A stretch of 64,000 nucleotides of DNA. Source: Streptomyces sp. NBC_01268 (lineage in GTDB: Bacteria > Actinomycetota > Actinomycetes > Streptomycetales > Streptomycetaceae). The position numbers were made by a program, and so were the translations under genes. The notes beneath the pieces are model-generated. The model was not told the origin of the DNA and did not search any database. It saw nothing but the letters and a program-made list of their open reading frames with translations. Below, piece after piece: positions 24,613-33,488 of this stretch. Within the stretch, counting starts at the first letter, position 1. Every line of letters begins with the position of its first letter. Location of the stretch: the NCBI RefSeq assembly GCF_036240795.1, contig NZ_CP108454.1, positions 806,001 through 870,000 on the forward strand, read 5' to 3'.

Positions 24613-25221
24613 TCAGACCGGGCGGGTGCAGGACGCCAACAACGGGGCCAGGAAGTCCCGTTCGAGCGTCCCCGGCGGCAGGGCGGCCGGTTCGACATAG
24701 CTCTGCGCGAGTCCGCCCTCGCGCAGGGCCACCACCATCCGGGCGAACCGGTCGGCGTCGACGGTCAGTTCACGTCCGGACCGGCGCAGGACGAGCTCGA
24801 TCGCGCGGGCGATCTCGGTGCGCAGCCGGGCGTCGTGCCGGGCGAGCACCCAGGCCGCCTGGGGATCTCGGATGGCGTGCAGGGTGAACTCCGTGCTGAC
24901 CAGGTACCAGTCGCGCTCGTCCGGCTCCACCCGGGAAGCCAGCTCCGCGACCCGTTCCAGCGGGTAGTCCTCGGGTCCGAGCGCGTCGACCGACTCGGCG
25001 AGGCGGCGCACGATCCGCTCGCTGTGCTCGTCGAAGAGGGCGAGGAAGAGCTCTTCCTTGCTGGCGAAGTTCGAGTAGTACGCGCCGCGCGTGAATCCGG
25101 CCCGCTCGCAGATCTGCTCGATCGAGGCGGCGTGGAACCCGTGCTCGGCGAAGGTCTCCAGAGCAGCCTTCAGAAGGGCCGCGCGGGTACGCGGCCGGCG
25201 CCCGGTGACACCCTTCGGCAC
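24613..25221 (-). CDS. TetR-family transcriptional regulator
   Basis: A 202-residue repressor-type regulator. The N-terminal HTH (about 8-55) reads T-R-A-A-L-L-K-A-A-L-E-T-F-A-E-H-G-F-H-A-A-S (split here by reading), then I-C-E-R-A-G-F-T-R-G-A-Y-Y-S-N-F, the typical TetR recognition helix. The ligand-binding half has R-L-R-T-E-I-A-R-A-I-E-L. GTG 25221 follows GAGGAGAGACC. It is divergent from the FHA-ABC exporter gene and could control it, as TetR proteins often regulate adjacent exporters; this is inference. Confidence 0.9.
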   Translation of the reverse strand: MPKGVTGRRPRTRAALLKAALETFAEHGFHAASIEQICERAGFTRGAYYSNFASKEELFLALFDEHSERIVRRLAESVDALGPEDYPLERVAELASRVEPDERDWYLVSTEFTLHAIRDPQAAWVLARHDARLRTEIARAIELVLRRSGRELTVDADRFARMVVALREGGLAQSYVEPAALPPGTLERDFLAPLLASCTRPV

Positions 25222-25324
25222 GGTCTCTCCTCCTCGTTCCCGCACGTCGTCCGCCCTGCCCGGAGGGGTGGCGGGGCGACCACCATACCGGCGGCCCGCC
25301 CGGGCACGGACCGGCGTCCGACGT

Positions 25325-25330
25325 TAAGAT
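25325..25330 (+). promoter_or_regulatory. -10 element of a leaderless promoter for the FHA-ABC operon
   Basis: TAAGAT lies six bases before ATG 25337, the spacing expected when transcription begins at the start codon. No ribosome site precedes the ATG. I could not fix a -35. Confidence 0.5.
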
Positions 25331-25336
25331 TCGGTC

Positions 25337-27685
25337 ATGGGAGAGCGGCCCGTCGCGCCCGCCGCGCCCGAGCTGGTCCTGGAGATCGGCGGGGACGCGA
25401 CCGTGATGAACCCGAGCCGCGTCTATCGCATCGGACGCGACCCCACCAGCGACTTCGTCCTGGCCGACGCCAGGACGTCGTGGCACCACGCCGTGCTGAG
25501 GGCGGCCGGCGGACGGTGGACCGTCGAGGACGAGGACAGCACGAACGGCACCTTCGCCGACGACCGGCGGGTGCATCTGAGCTCCGTCGGCCCCGGCACG
25601 GTCATCCGCTTCGGGCATCCGTCCGACGGGCCGGTGGCGGTCCTGTCGACGGCGGCGCCGCCGGAGGCCGCGCCCGCCCTCCCGCCCGCCGTCTCGTATC
25701 CCGACCGTACGGGCACCTTCCGGCAGCCGACCTCCGTGCGGCCGCTGCCCGTGCGCAGCGTCCGGATCGGACGGGCGCCCGACAACGACCTGGTCGTCGA
25801 CGACCTGACGGTCTCCCGGCGGCACGCCGAGCTGCGGGCGGCGCCGGACGGCACGTACTGGATCCAGGACCTCGGCAGCCACAACGGCACCTTCCTGAAC
25901 GGCAGCCCGGTCGACCGGGCCCGGGTGACGGCGGAGGACATCGTCGGCATCGGGCACTGCGCGTTCTGCCTCATCGGCGGCGACCTCGTCGAGTTCACCG
26001 ACACCGGCGAGGTCTCCCTCGACGTGGCCCAGCTCGCCGTCACCGTCGACCACGGCCGCAAGACCCTGCTCGACGACGTCTCGTTCCCGGTCGGCCAGAA
26101 GTGCCTGCTGGCCGTCGTCGGCCCGTCCGGCGCGGGCAAGTCGACCCTGCTCGGGGCGCTCACCGGGCAGCGGCCCGCCGACCGGGGCACCGTGCTCTAC
26201 GACGGCCGCGACCTGTACCGGGACTACGCGGAGCTGCGCCAGCGCATCGGCCTCGTCCCGCAGGACGACATCCTGCACCTCCAGCTCACCGTGCGCCGGG
26301 CCCTCTCGTACGCCGCCGAGCTGCGCTTCCCCGAGGACACGGCGGCGGACGAGCGGCGCGCGCGGGTGGACGAGGTGATCGGGGAGCTGGGTCTGGTGGA
26401 GCGGGCGGGGCAGCCGATCCACAGCCTCTCCGGAGGGCAGCGCAAACGGGTCAGTGTGGCCCTGGAGCTGCTCACCAAGCCCTCGCTGCTCTTCCTGGAC
26501 GAGCCGACCTCCGGTCTCGACCCGGGCATGGACCGTTCGGTGATGCACATGCTGCGCGGCCTCGCCGACGACGGGCGCACCGTCATCGTCGTCACGCACA
26601 GCGTGCTGAGCCTGGACGTCTGCGACCGGCTGCTCGTCCTCGCGCCGGGCGGCCGGGTCGCCTACTACGGCCCGCCCGACGAGACGCTCGGCTTCTTCGG
26701 CTTCGACCAGTGGCCGGAGGCGTTCGAGGCCTTCGAGAACGACCGGGACCGCGACTGGGCCGGCCAGTACCGTGCCTCGCGCTTCCACCGGCAGTACATC
26801 GACGAGGCCATGGAGCGGCCCGGACCCGCCACCCCCGGCGCTCCGACCGCCCCCGCGCCGCCGCCGAAGGCCCAGAGCTGGTGGTCGCAGCTGCGGACGC
26901 TGGTGCGCCGCTACACGGCCGCCCTGGCCGCCGACCGGACCTTCCTCGCCATCATGATCGCGCTGCCGTTCGTCATGGGCGCGATGGCGCGGGCGCTGTC
27001 GGAGGGCAGCCTCGGCCCCGAGTCGACGCTGAACGTCCTGCTGATCCTGTGCGTCGGCGGTGTGCTCACCGGGGCCGCGAACGCCGTGCGGGAGCTGGTC
27101 AAGGAGCGCACCATCTACCGCCGGGAGAGAGCCGTCGGGCTGTCGCGCTCGGCGTACCTCATGTCCAAGGTGGTGGTCCTCGGGGCGATCACGATCGTGC
27201 AGGCCGTGGTCCTGACGCTGGTCGCGCTGATCGGCGTGCCGCTGAACGTGCCGGACGGCAAGGGGGTGCTGATGCCCCCGCTGGTGGAGCTCACCCTGGC
27301 CGTCGCCCTGCTCGCCTTCACCGCGATGATGCTCGGCCTCTTCGTCTCCGCCTTGGTGCGCAAGGAGGAGGTGACGATGCCGCTGCTCGTCCTCCTGGCG
27401 ATCGTGCAGGTGGTGTTCTGCGGGGCCCTGCTGAACGTCCGGGGGACGCCGGTCCTGGAGCAGTTGGCCTGGCTGGTGCCGTCCCGCTGGGCGTTCGCGG
27501 CGATGGGGGCGACCATCGACATCGGGGCCGTCGCGCCGAGCGAGAAGACGGCGGACCCGCTGATGAACCACACCGTGGGCGCCTGGCTCTTCGACATGGG
27601 GATGCTGGTGGTGCTCTGCGTCGTCCTCGGCTTCGTCGTCGCCCGGCTGCTGCGCCGGCACGAGCCGGTCGTCATGCGGAGGTAG
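25337..27685 (+). CDS. Double-FHA ABC exporter (ABCG half-transporter, Rv1747-like)
   Basis: A 782-residue protein. Two FHA phosphothreonine-binding domains lie at about 15-95 (I-G-R-D-P, N-G-T-F) and 130-225 (I-G-R-A-P-D-N-D, S-R-R-H-A, S-H-N-G-T-F). An ABC ATPase follows, with Walker A G-P-S-G-A-G-K-S near 262-269, signature L-S-G-G-Q-R-K-R near 364 and Walker B L-L-F-L-D-E-P near 385. A six-helix ABC-2 membrane domain (about 530-780) completes it. The order and domains match mycobacterial Rv1747, whose FHA domains bind phosphothreonines made by the adjacent kinase PknF and which exports cell-envelope glycolipids. A Ser/Thr kinase is encoded two genes downstream in the same operon. The exported substrate here is unknown. 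Confidence 0.94.
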   Translation: MGERPVAPAAPELVLEIGGDATVMNPSRVYRIGRDPTSDFVLADARTSWHHAVLRAAGGRWTVEDEDSTNGTFADDRRVHLSSVGPGTVIRFGHPSDGPVAVLSTAAPPEAAPALPPAVSYPDRTGTFRQPTSVRPLPVRSVRIGRAPDNDLVVDDLTVSRRHAELRAAPDGTYWIQDLGSHNGTFLNGSPVDRARVTAEDIVGIGHCAFCLIGGDLVEFTDTGEVSLDVAQLAVTVDHGRKTLLDDVSFPVGQKCLLAVVGPSGAGKSTLLGALTGQRPADRGTVLYDGRDLYRDYAELRQRIGLVPQDDILHLQLTVRRALSYAAELRFPEDTAADERRARVDEVIGELGLVERAGQPIHSLSGGQRKRVSVALELLTKPSLLFLDEPTSGLDPGMDRSVMHMLRGLADDGRTVIVVTHSVLSLDVCDRLLVLAPGGRVAYYGPPDETLGFFGFDQWPEAFEAFENDRDRDWAGQYRASRFHRQYIDEAMERPGPATPGAPTAPAPPPKAQSWWSQLRTLVRRYTAALAADRTFLAIMIALPFVMGAMARALSEGSLGPESTLNVLLILCVGGVLTGAANAVRELVKERTIYRRERAVGLSRSAYLMSKVVVLGAITIVQAVVLTLVALIGVPLNVPDGKGVLMPPLVELTLAVALLAFTAMMLGLFVSALVRKEEVTMPLLVLLAIVQVVFCGALLNVRGTPVLEQLAWLVPSRWAFAAMGATIDIGAVAPSEKTADPLMNHTVGAWLFDMGMLVVLCVVLGFVVARLLRRHEPVVMRR

Positions 27686-27691
27686 CGTGCC

Positions 27692-28552
27692 GTGAACAGC
27701 GTCGTACCGGATTCCGACTACGCGTACGTGCCCGACTTCCGGCCCACGCACGTGGTGCCGCGCGACGGGCTGCCCGCCTGGGAGTCGCCCGATCCGGGGC
27801 TGCCGACCGTCCCGCTCGACGCGTTCCTTCCGGTGCGGCTGCTGGACCGGGTGGGCGACTGGGGGCGCATCCTGTGCTCCAACGGCTGGTCGGCCTGGGT
27901 CGACGCCCGCCTCCTCGTCTCCGTGCCGGACGATCCGCCCGCGGCGGGCCGCCCGCTCGCCCGCACGGCCGATCCGCGGCCGCTGATCGCCCGCGCGGAG
28001 GACGCCCTGGGCCGCTACCGGCGCGCGGCGGAGGAGCTGGCCGGCGGGCGGGCGGACGGCGAGACGTTCCGGCGGCGCACCCGCGGACTGCGGGTGGGGA
28101 TGGTCGTCGACGGCGAGTCGCTGTGGCTGTACGACGCCGAGCACGAGCGGTGGCTGTACTGCGACGGGACCGGCCTGAGCACGTACGCGGCCTCGGCGGG
28201 GCCCTCGGCCGCGGCACCGGCGCCGGTGTCGGTGTCGGGCGCCGGGGTGCCGGTGCCGCAGGCGGCTGGGCGAGGCGAGCGAACCGACGGAGGCCACGGA
28301 GGCGATGGCGGCAACGGGAGCGATGGATCCGGCGGGCCCCAGTCGCCGCAGCCCCCTCAGTCGCCGCTGACTCCGGTGGCCCCGCACGAGCCGACGCAGA
28401 TCGTGCCCCAGCTCGACGCCGGACCTCCCGACCCGACGTCGCGCACCCGGGTGGTGAGACGACCGGACGGCCCTGACGGATCTGATGGACCGGACGGCCC
28501 GGACGGACCGGACGGCCCTGATGCGCCGGACGGACCGGGTGAAGGCCGATGA
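27692..28552 (+). CDS. SH3-like domain protein with Gly-Pro-Asp repeat tail
   Basis: A 286-residue protein with no recognised full-length family. The N-terminal half (about 5-165) is folded and has an SH3-like pattern: L-P-A-W, then V-R-L-L-D-R-V-G-D-W-G-R-I-L and N-G-W-S-A-W-V-D. A second segment, G-M-V-V-D-G-E-S-L-W-L-Y-D-A-E-H-E-R-W, follows. The last 120 residues are disordered and end in repeated P-D-G/S-D-G triplets (28468-28545), a likely scaffold. GTG 27692 begins 7 bp after the FHA-ABC stop, with a GGAGG ribosome site. It overlaps the kinase start by ATGA, so the three are one operon. Its Thr residues could be kinase targets bridging to the FHA domains. Confidence 0.75.
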   Translation: MNSVVPDSDYAYVPDFRPTHVVPRDGLPAWESPDPGLPTVPLDAFLPVRLLDRVGDWGRILCSNGWSAWVDARLLVSVPDDPPAAGRPLARTADPRPLIARAEDALGRYRRAAEELAGGRADGETFRRRTRGLRVGMVVDGESLWLYDAEHERWLYCDGTGLSTYAASAGPSAAAPAPVSVSGAGVPVPQAAGRGERTDGGHGGDGGNGSDGSGGPQSPQPPQSPLTPVAPHEPTQIVPQLDAGPPDPTSRTRVVRRPDGPDGSDGPDGPDGPDGPDAPDGPGEGR

Positions 28553-29652
28553 CGGCCCCTGACCTGCCACCGGACACACCTCCGGACTCACCGCCGGGCC
28601 GGACTCCCGGCGGCCCCACGGACACCGCCCCCGGCGCGGTCCCCGATACGGGCGGCTACGCCCGGTTGCCGGTCGGTCGTGACTCGGGGCTCATCGGCAA
28701 GCGGATCGCGGGCTACCGGGTCGAGGAGGAGATCGGGCGCGGCGGCATGGCGGTGGTCTACCGGGCCCATGACCTGAACCTGGAGCGGACCGTGGCCCTC
28801 AAGCTGCTCGCTCCGGAGCTGGCGCGCGACGACACCTTCCGCAGGCGTTTCGCGCACGAGTCGCGGGTGGCCGCGGCGATCGACCACCCGCACATCGTGC
28901 CGGTCTTCGAGGCGGGCGAGACGGAGGGCCTGCTGTACATCGCGATGCGGTACGTGCCGGGGCAGGACCTGCGGGCCCTGGAGGACCGCGAGGGCGCGCT
29001 GGACCCGGTGACGACGGGCCGGATCGCGATCCAGGTGGCGTCCGCCCTGGACGCGGCGCACGCCCACGACCTGGTGCACCGGGACGTGAAGCCGGGCAAC
29101 ATCCTGGTGGCCGAGGGCACCGACCGGGACCATCCGGAGCACGTGTACCTGACCGACTTCGGCCTGACGAAGAAGTCGCTGTCCCTGACGGGGTTCACGA
29201 CGGTGGGGCAGTTCGTCGGCACGCTCGACTACGTGGCGCCCGAGCAGATCTCCGGCAAGCCGGTGGACGGCCGTTGCGACGTCTACAGCCTGGGCTGCGT
29301 GGTCTTCGAGATGCTGACCGGGGTGGTGCCGTTCCGCCGGGACGACGACATCGCGGTGCTGTGGGCGCAGCAGTACGATCCGCCGCCGCCGCTGTCGGAG
29401 GTGCGGGACGGGCTGCCGGAGGCGGCTGACACGGTGCTCGCGAAGGCGCTGGCGAAGGCGCCCGAGGAGCGGTACGGCACGTGCCTGGAGTTCGTGACCG
29501 AGCTGCGGGCGGCGCTGGAGCGGGGGACGCGCGCGAAGGATCCGCCGCGCGAGACCGGCGGTGGCGGGCGGGCGGCGCAGGGCCCGCCGCCCGAGCCGCC
29601 GGCGTGGGCACGGCCGGTGTTCCGGCGGATCGGCGACGCTTTCGGGCCGTGA
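28549..29652 (+). CDS. Soluble Ser/Thr protein kinase (PknB/PknF type)
   Basis: A 367-residue Hanks-type kinase. A Pro/Gly-rich N-terminus of 50 residues leads into G-R-G-G-M-A-V-V-Y-R at 63-72. Lys85 is in V-A-L-K, Glu104 in the alpha-C helix, H-R-D-V-K-P-G-N at 177-184 (Asp179), Asp203 in T-D-F-G, and V-A-P-E-Q near 229. The catalytic set is complete. There is no transmembrane helix or PASTA repeat, so it is cytosolic. It starts with an ATGA overlap on the linker gene. The most likely substrates are the linker protein and the FHA-ABC exporter of the same operon, by analogy with PknF and Rv1747. Confidence 0.95.
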   Translation: MTAPDLPPDTPPDSPPGRTPGGPTDTAPGAVPDTGGYARLPVGRDSGLIGKRIAGYRVEEEIGRGGMAVVYRAHDLNLERTVALKLLAPELARDDTFRRRFAHESRVAAAIDHPHIVPVFEAGETEGLLYIAMRYVPGQDLRALEDREGALDPVTTGRIAIQVASALDAAHAHDLVHRDVKPGNILVAEGTDRDHPEHVYLTDFGLTKKSLSLTGFTTVGQFVGTLDYVAPEQISGKPVDGRCDVYSLGCVVFEMLTGVVPFRRDDDIAVLWAQQYDPPPPLSEVRDGLPEAADTVLAKALAKAPEERYGTCLEFVTELRAALERGTRAKDPPRETGGGGRAAQGPPPEPPAWARPVFRRIGDAFGP

Positions 29653-29696
29653 GGTCCGGTCGGGCCGTCGTCCCGCCCCGCGGCCGGCGTCCTCGG

Positions 29697-31040
29697 TCAG
29701 GGCTTCGTCGGGGCGTCGGCCTCGCCGCGGCGGCGGACCGGGCTCGCGAGGAGAGCGCCGAGGAAGCCGGCGACCAGGCCCCACAGCAGGGCGAAGCCGA
29801 CGGTCCGCCAGACGTTCGGGCGGAGCACGACCTCGCCGCCGAGGGACTCCAGCTCGCCGATGCCGAGGATGGAGAGGCCGAAGCGTGCCTCGACGAGGGT
29901 GAGCGGGGTGATGACGAGCATCGTGAGGGCGAAGGCGATCCCGAGGTGGAGGGAGTGCTGCCACAGGCGCGTGCGCGCCGGGGAGCGCACGGCGGCCACG
30001 AAGGCGGCGGCGAGGACCAGGACGGCCGCGATCGGCAGCAGCCACCAGGCGCGCGCGTCGTAGGAGGTGAGGCTGGACAGGTCGACGGTGGACAGGTCCT
30101 CGCCGCCGTTCCCGCCGCGCAGGACGTCGTCGAGGATCTGCGGCATGGGCAGCCCGAACGGGCCGTCGACGCGGCCCTCCCAGGAGCCGCCGATGCCGAC
30201 GCCGAGCGCGAGCCAGCTGACATTGGGCAGGCCGAGCAGGAGCACGGCGAGCGTCTGGGCCGCGTGGCCCTTGGTCGCGGCGACGACGACGCCGATCACG
30301 AGGCCGACCACCACGTACGCGAGGACGAGCAGGAGCATCGCGGAGGCGGCCGGACGAACGGCCGCGTGGTGGCGGACGAGCCGGGTCGGCAGCGGGGTGC
30401 GGCGGGAGACGAGGAGGGCGACGAGGAGGACTCCGAGGATCCACAGCAGGCCGTAGAAGAGCGTGGGGCCGAGGTCGGTGCGGAAGCCCACCGAGGGGTT
30501 CACGGCGTCCAGGAGTTCGCTGAAGAGGTCTCCGAGGTCGCCGATGTCCTCGGAGGTGCCGCCGCCGATGCTGATCGGGAAGTCGTGCCGGGCGACCGCG
30601 GAGAGGCCCGCGAGCGCGGCCAGCCAGATCAGGACGGTCGGCACGGCGAGGGACAGCAGGTCGCGGGTGCGGGCGACGGCGTGGTGGCGCAGTGGGCGCA
30701 GGAAGCAGAAGCCGGTGACGAGTGCGCCCACGAGGGTGACGGTGAGCGGCATGGCGGTGAGTTCGGCCTGGGTGCCGGCGAGGTCGCCGGCCTCTCCCGC
30801 GAGGCCGACCTGGCCGCCCGCGGCCATGACGACCACCGCGGCGAGGACGGCGACGAAGGCGCCCGCGCCGCCCGGGAGGTCCGCGGCGCCCGCGGCCCAC
30901 AGCCCGAGGCCGGCGACGACGCCCATCGCCAGGAGGCCGGCGACGACCGCCAGGAGGGCCAGGGCCACGTCACGGGCGAACCGCCCCGGGGGGCGTTCCG
31001 CGGAGGACGGGCTGGGTGGGGTGGGGAGCCGGTTGCTCAC
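29697..31040 (-). CDS. Streptophobe family multi-pass membrane protein
   Basis: A 447-residue, very hydrophobic integral membrane protein with about ten to eleven helices and a Pro-rich cytoplasmic start. The size and features fit the streptophobe family, found in Streptomyces and close relatives and of unknown function. These include G-F-C-F-L-R-P-L, the loop S-I-G-G-G-T-S-E-D-I-G-D-L, and P-N-V-S-W-L-A-L-G-V-G-I-G-G-S-W. GTG 31040 (V-S-N-R-L-P) is the probable start, with GTG 31049 as alternative. It is convergent with the kinase gene and divergent from the DUF6777 protein, which is often its neighbour in streptomycetes. Confidence 0.85.
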   Translation of the reverse strand: MSNRLPTPPSPSSAERPPGRFARDVALALLAVVAGLLAMGVVAGLGLWAAGAADLPGGAGAFVAVLAAVVVMAAGGQVGLAGEAGDLAGTQAELTAMPLTVTLVGALVTGFCFLRPLRHHAVARTRDLLSLAVPTVLIWLAALAGLSAVARHDFPISIGGGTSEDIGDLGDLFSELLDAVNPSVGFRTDLGPTLFYGLLWILGVLLVALLVSRRTPLPTRLVRHHAAVRPAASAMLLLVLAYVVVGLVIGVVVAATKGHAAQTLAVLLLGLPNVSWLALGVGIGGSWEGRVDGPFGLPMPQILDDVLRGGNGGEDLSTVDLSSLTSYDARAWWLLPIAAVLVLAAAFVAAVRSPARTRLWQHSLHLGIAFALTMLVITPLTLVEARFGLSILGIGELESLGGEVVLRPNVWRTVGFALLWGLVAGFLGALLASPVRRRGEADAPTKP

Positions 31041-31133
31041 CTCGCCCACGCTAGTACCGCCGGACGCCGTCCGCTTGCGGGCGGCACCCGGTCGGCGCAC
31101 ACAATGGGCGCGGAACGGAAGAAAGGGAAAAAC

Positions 31134-32702
31134 GTGACTTCCCACCCGCCGTCCGGCACCCCCTCGGTCCCCCCTGCCGGCCCGCCCTCAGGACCCCTCT
31201 CGGGTCCGACCACGCGCCCCGGGCAGGCCGTACCCCCACCGCCTTCGGGCCCGCCGCACGACGGCGCGGGCGGGGGCGGGGGCGGCGGCTCCGGCGGAGG
31301 GGGCGGTTCCAGCGGCGGTGGCGGTGCGGGCGGCTCCCGTGGCGGCGGGTCCGGTGATTCCGGCGCCGGCGGTACGGGCGGCGGCGCGGCCGGTGGTGGC
31401 GGCAAGGGCCCGTGGTGGCGTTCGGTGCCCAAGGTCGCCTCGATCACCGCGGTCCTGGTGGCGGCCATCGCGCTCGTCGTCGTCCTCACCCGCGGAGACA
31501 GCGGCGGCGGCAAGAACGAGGCGGGCGGCGGGGGCGGCGAGGTGTTCCTGCAGAACGCGGCCGCGTCCGGCCCCGACCCGTTCACCCAGTCGACGTCCCG
31601 CTCGACCGGTGCCTCCATGTCGCCCGTCCCGCTGCCCGAAGGGACCGGCCCCGACACCAACGTCACGCGCAGCGTGTCGGGTTCGGCCCCGGGCCTGTAC
31701 GGCGGCACGCACCGGACGGCGAGCTGCGACGTCGAGCGGCAGATCCGCTTCCTGGCGGACGAGCCGCCGAAGAACGCGGCCTTCGCGAAGGTCGTCGGCA
31801 TCTCGGCCAACGAGGTCCCGGGCTATCTGCGCTCCCTGACCTCGCTTCAGCTGCGGGTGGACACCCGCGTCACCAACCACGGCTTCCGGGACGGCTCCGC
31901 GACGCAGTTCCAGTCCGTGCTCCAGGCCGGCACCGCCGTCCTGGTCGACGACCACGGGGTGCCCCGGGTGCGGTGCGCCTGCGGCAACCCGCTGACGCCG
32001 CCGGTCGCGCAGTCCGCGCCGAAGCCGGTCGGCCCGGTCTGGCCCGGCTACCGGACGAGCAACACGGTGGTCGTGCAGCCGTCGGTGACCGTGATCAACA
32101 TCTTCGTGATCTACGACCCGCACGACGACCGCTGGATCGCGCGGAAGCCGGGCGACACCGGGCACCACGACCGGCACACGACACCCCCGCCGCCCCCGAC
32201 ACCCACCCCGTCGAGGTCCACGTCCCCGTCCCGTTCCACGTCTCCGTCGACGTCGCCGAGCTCCCCGGTGCCATGCGTGACGGTCACGGGCACGGAGACG
32301 CCGACCCCGAGAAACGGCGTGACGCCGTCGCCCTGCCCGTCGACCCTGTCTCCGCCGCCGTCGTCCCCCGCCTCCTCGCCTCCCTCGTCACCGCCCTCCT
32401 CGCCGCCCTCGTCACCGCCCTCGTCACCGCCCTCCTCGCCGCCCTCGTCACCGCCGTCCTCACCGCCCTCCTCACCGCCCTCGTCACCGCCCTCGTCACC
32501 GCCGTCCCCGGCGTCCGCACCGGCGTCGGATTCGTCGCCGGCGGACCTCACGACGACGGGGTCGGGCACCGCTTCCGCCTCGTCGGCGCTCTCGCCGTCG
32601 GTGTCCGGATCGGCGCCCCGGTCGATGCCGGCGTCGACCTCGGCCTCCGCGCCGACCTCGCCGTCGGCGCCCGGCTCGCCCGGCTCTCAGCCGATCGTCT
32701 GA
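31134..32702 (+). CDS. DUF6777 protein: one TM helix, Ser/Pro repeat tail
   Basis: A 522-residue single-pass membrane protein. About 95 Gly/Pro/Ser-rich residues precede one transmembrane helix (V-A-S-I-T-A-V-L-V-A-A-I-A-L-V-V-V-L). Then comes a folded extracytoplasmic domain (about 130-350), with V-F-L-Q-N-A-A, C-D-V-E-R-Q-I-R-F-L, I-S-A-N-E-V-P-G-Y, R-C-A-C-G-N-P-L and W-P-G-Y. This is the DUF6777 family, of unknown function. The last 170 residues are a Ser/Pro/Thr tail with about eleven S-P-P-S units, likely wall-spanning. GTG 31134 after GAAAGGGAAAAAC is chosen over the ATG at 31104, which lacks a ribosome site. Its end overlaps the convergent stress-protein gene by 16 bp. Confidence 0.8.
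   Translation: MTSHPPSGTPSVPPAGPPSGPLSGPTTRPGQAVPPPPSGPPHDGAGGGGGGGSGGGGGSSGGGGAGGSRGGGSGDSGAGGTGGGAAGGGGKGPWWRSVPKVASITAVLVAAIALVVVLTRGDSGGGKNEAGGGGGEVFLQNAAASGPDPFTQSTSRSTGASMSPVPLPEGTGPDTNVTRSVSGSAPGLYGGTHRTASCDVERQIRFLADEPPKNAAFAKVVGISANEVPGYLRSLTSLQLRVDTRVTNHGFRDGSATQFQSVLQAGTAVLVDDHGVPRVRCACGNPLTPPVAQSAPKPVGPVWPGYRTSNTVVVQPSVTVINIFVIYDPHDDRWIARKPGDTGHHDRHTTPPPPPTPTPSRSTSPSRSTSPSTSPSSPVPCVTVTGTETPTPRNGVTPSPCPSTLSPPPSSPASSPPSSPPSSPPSSPPSSPPSSPPSSPPSSPPSSPPSSPPSSPPSPASAPASDSSPADLTTTGSGTASASSALSPSVSGSAPRSMPASTSASAPTSPSAPGSPGSQPIV
32385..32513. repeat. 12-bp-period tandem repeat encoding S-P-P-S units
   Basis: The DUF6777 tail is encoded by an imperfect 12-bp tandem repeat of the type TCACCGCCCTCC/G. 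On the protein side this gives about eleven consecutive Ser-Pro-Pro-Ser units. Copy number is likely variable between strains. Confidence 0.85.
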
Positions 32703-33220
32703 GTGGGCGTCCGGGTCGCCCCCGGCGCCAGGACACCGGCACGGGCGTGCCGCCGCAGGACCCGGGCCTCGCCCCGACGCACCACGGGTCCGGGCACCAC
32801 GAGGACGGGCCGCCCGGTCCGTGCCAGGACGGCCCGCAGCACCGGCCGACGGCGCGGCCCGCCGAGCCTGCCCCGGCCGGTGGTCGTGCCCAGGACGAGC
32901 AGGTCCCCGGGGCGGTCGGCCGCCCGGCACAGTGCGTCCGCCGGAGCGTCCCGCACGATCCGCCGCTCCACGGACGGCCCCGCGGGCACGGCCCCGAGGC
33001 CGTCCTCGAAGGCCCTCGTCAGCCTGGCCCTGGCCTCGTCGGCCCACAGGCGCGCCCAGGCCCGGTCAGGGGTGCGGGCGTGCGCCGCCTCCCCCTCCGG
33101 CGGCTCCCAGGCCAGGACCGCGAGCAGTTCGGCGCCGTCGCGGCGGGCGAGCGCGGCGGCCTGGCGCAGGGCGGCGAGCGAGGCGAGCGAGCCGCTCACG
33201 CCGACGACGATCCTGCTCAC
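32687..33220 (-). CDS. Single-domain universal stress protein (UspA)
   Basis: A 177-residue UspA-type protein. It begins I-V-V-G-V-S-G-S-L-A-S-L-A-A-L and has L-L-A-V-L-A-W-E-P-P-E-G and L-V-L-G-T-T-T-G-R-G-R-L-G-G. The ATP-binding loop is atypical and followed by an Arg-rich segment. The final 25 residues (R-R-G-E-A-R-V-L-R-R) are basic and outside the usual domain. GTG 33220 overlaps the stop of the upstream small gene by GTGA, which implies coupling. It is convergent with DUF6777, overlapping by 16 bp. Confidence 0.82.
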   Translation of the reverse strand: MSRIVVGVSGSLASLAALRQAAALARRDGAELLAVLAWEPPEGEAAHARTPDRAWARLWADEARARLTRAFEDGLGAVPAGPSVERRIVRDAPADALCRAADRPGDLLVLGTTTGRGRLGGPRRRPVLRAVLARTGRPVLVVPGPVVRRGEARVLRRHARAGVLAPGATRTPTQTIG

Positions 33221-33417
33221 GCCGGCTCGCAGGGGCGCGGACGGGAGCGGGGCCGGGCGACGGTGGCGACGGGCGCGGAGCCGGGCGGCGGGGCCGTGCG
33301 CCGCAGCGACGTGATCCACGCGTGGATCCGCTCTCCGATGGCCGACGGCGCGGCGATCCGCTGCTCCGCCCTCCGCTGCCATGCCCTCTCGTCCCGGTCG
33401 GTGAAGTGTCCGGACAC
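33217..33417 (-). CDS. Small basic protein coupled to the stress-protein gene
   Basis: A 66-residue basic protein: S-G-H-F-T-D-R-D-E-R-A-W-Q-R-R-A-E-Q-R-I, then G-E-R-I-H-A-W-I-T-S-L-R-R, with an Ala/Pro/Arg-rich end. GTG 33417 has a GAGGAGCACGAC ribosome site and the stop overlaps the next gene by GTGA. An amphipathic helix is likely. I do not recognise the family; the strong ribosome site and coupling argue that it is real. Confidence 0.6.
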   Translation of the reverse strand: MSGHFTDRDERAWQRRAEQRIAAPSAIGERIHAWITSLRRTAPPPGSAPVATVARPRSRPRPCEPA

Positions 33418-33488
33418 GTCGTGCTCCTCTCCCCTGGCTATTCCCCTGGCCCTGAACCACGGGCCACTTGACGGGAGTCTGTAGCCTT

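Noticed and set aside
24292..28476. A 1394-codon plus-strand frame over the TetR, FHA-ABC and linker genes
   Set aside because: The product is Arg/Pro/Gly-rich with no domains; the true proteins in other frames show intact FHA, ABC and TetR motifs.
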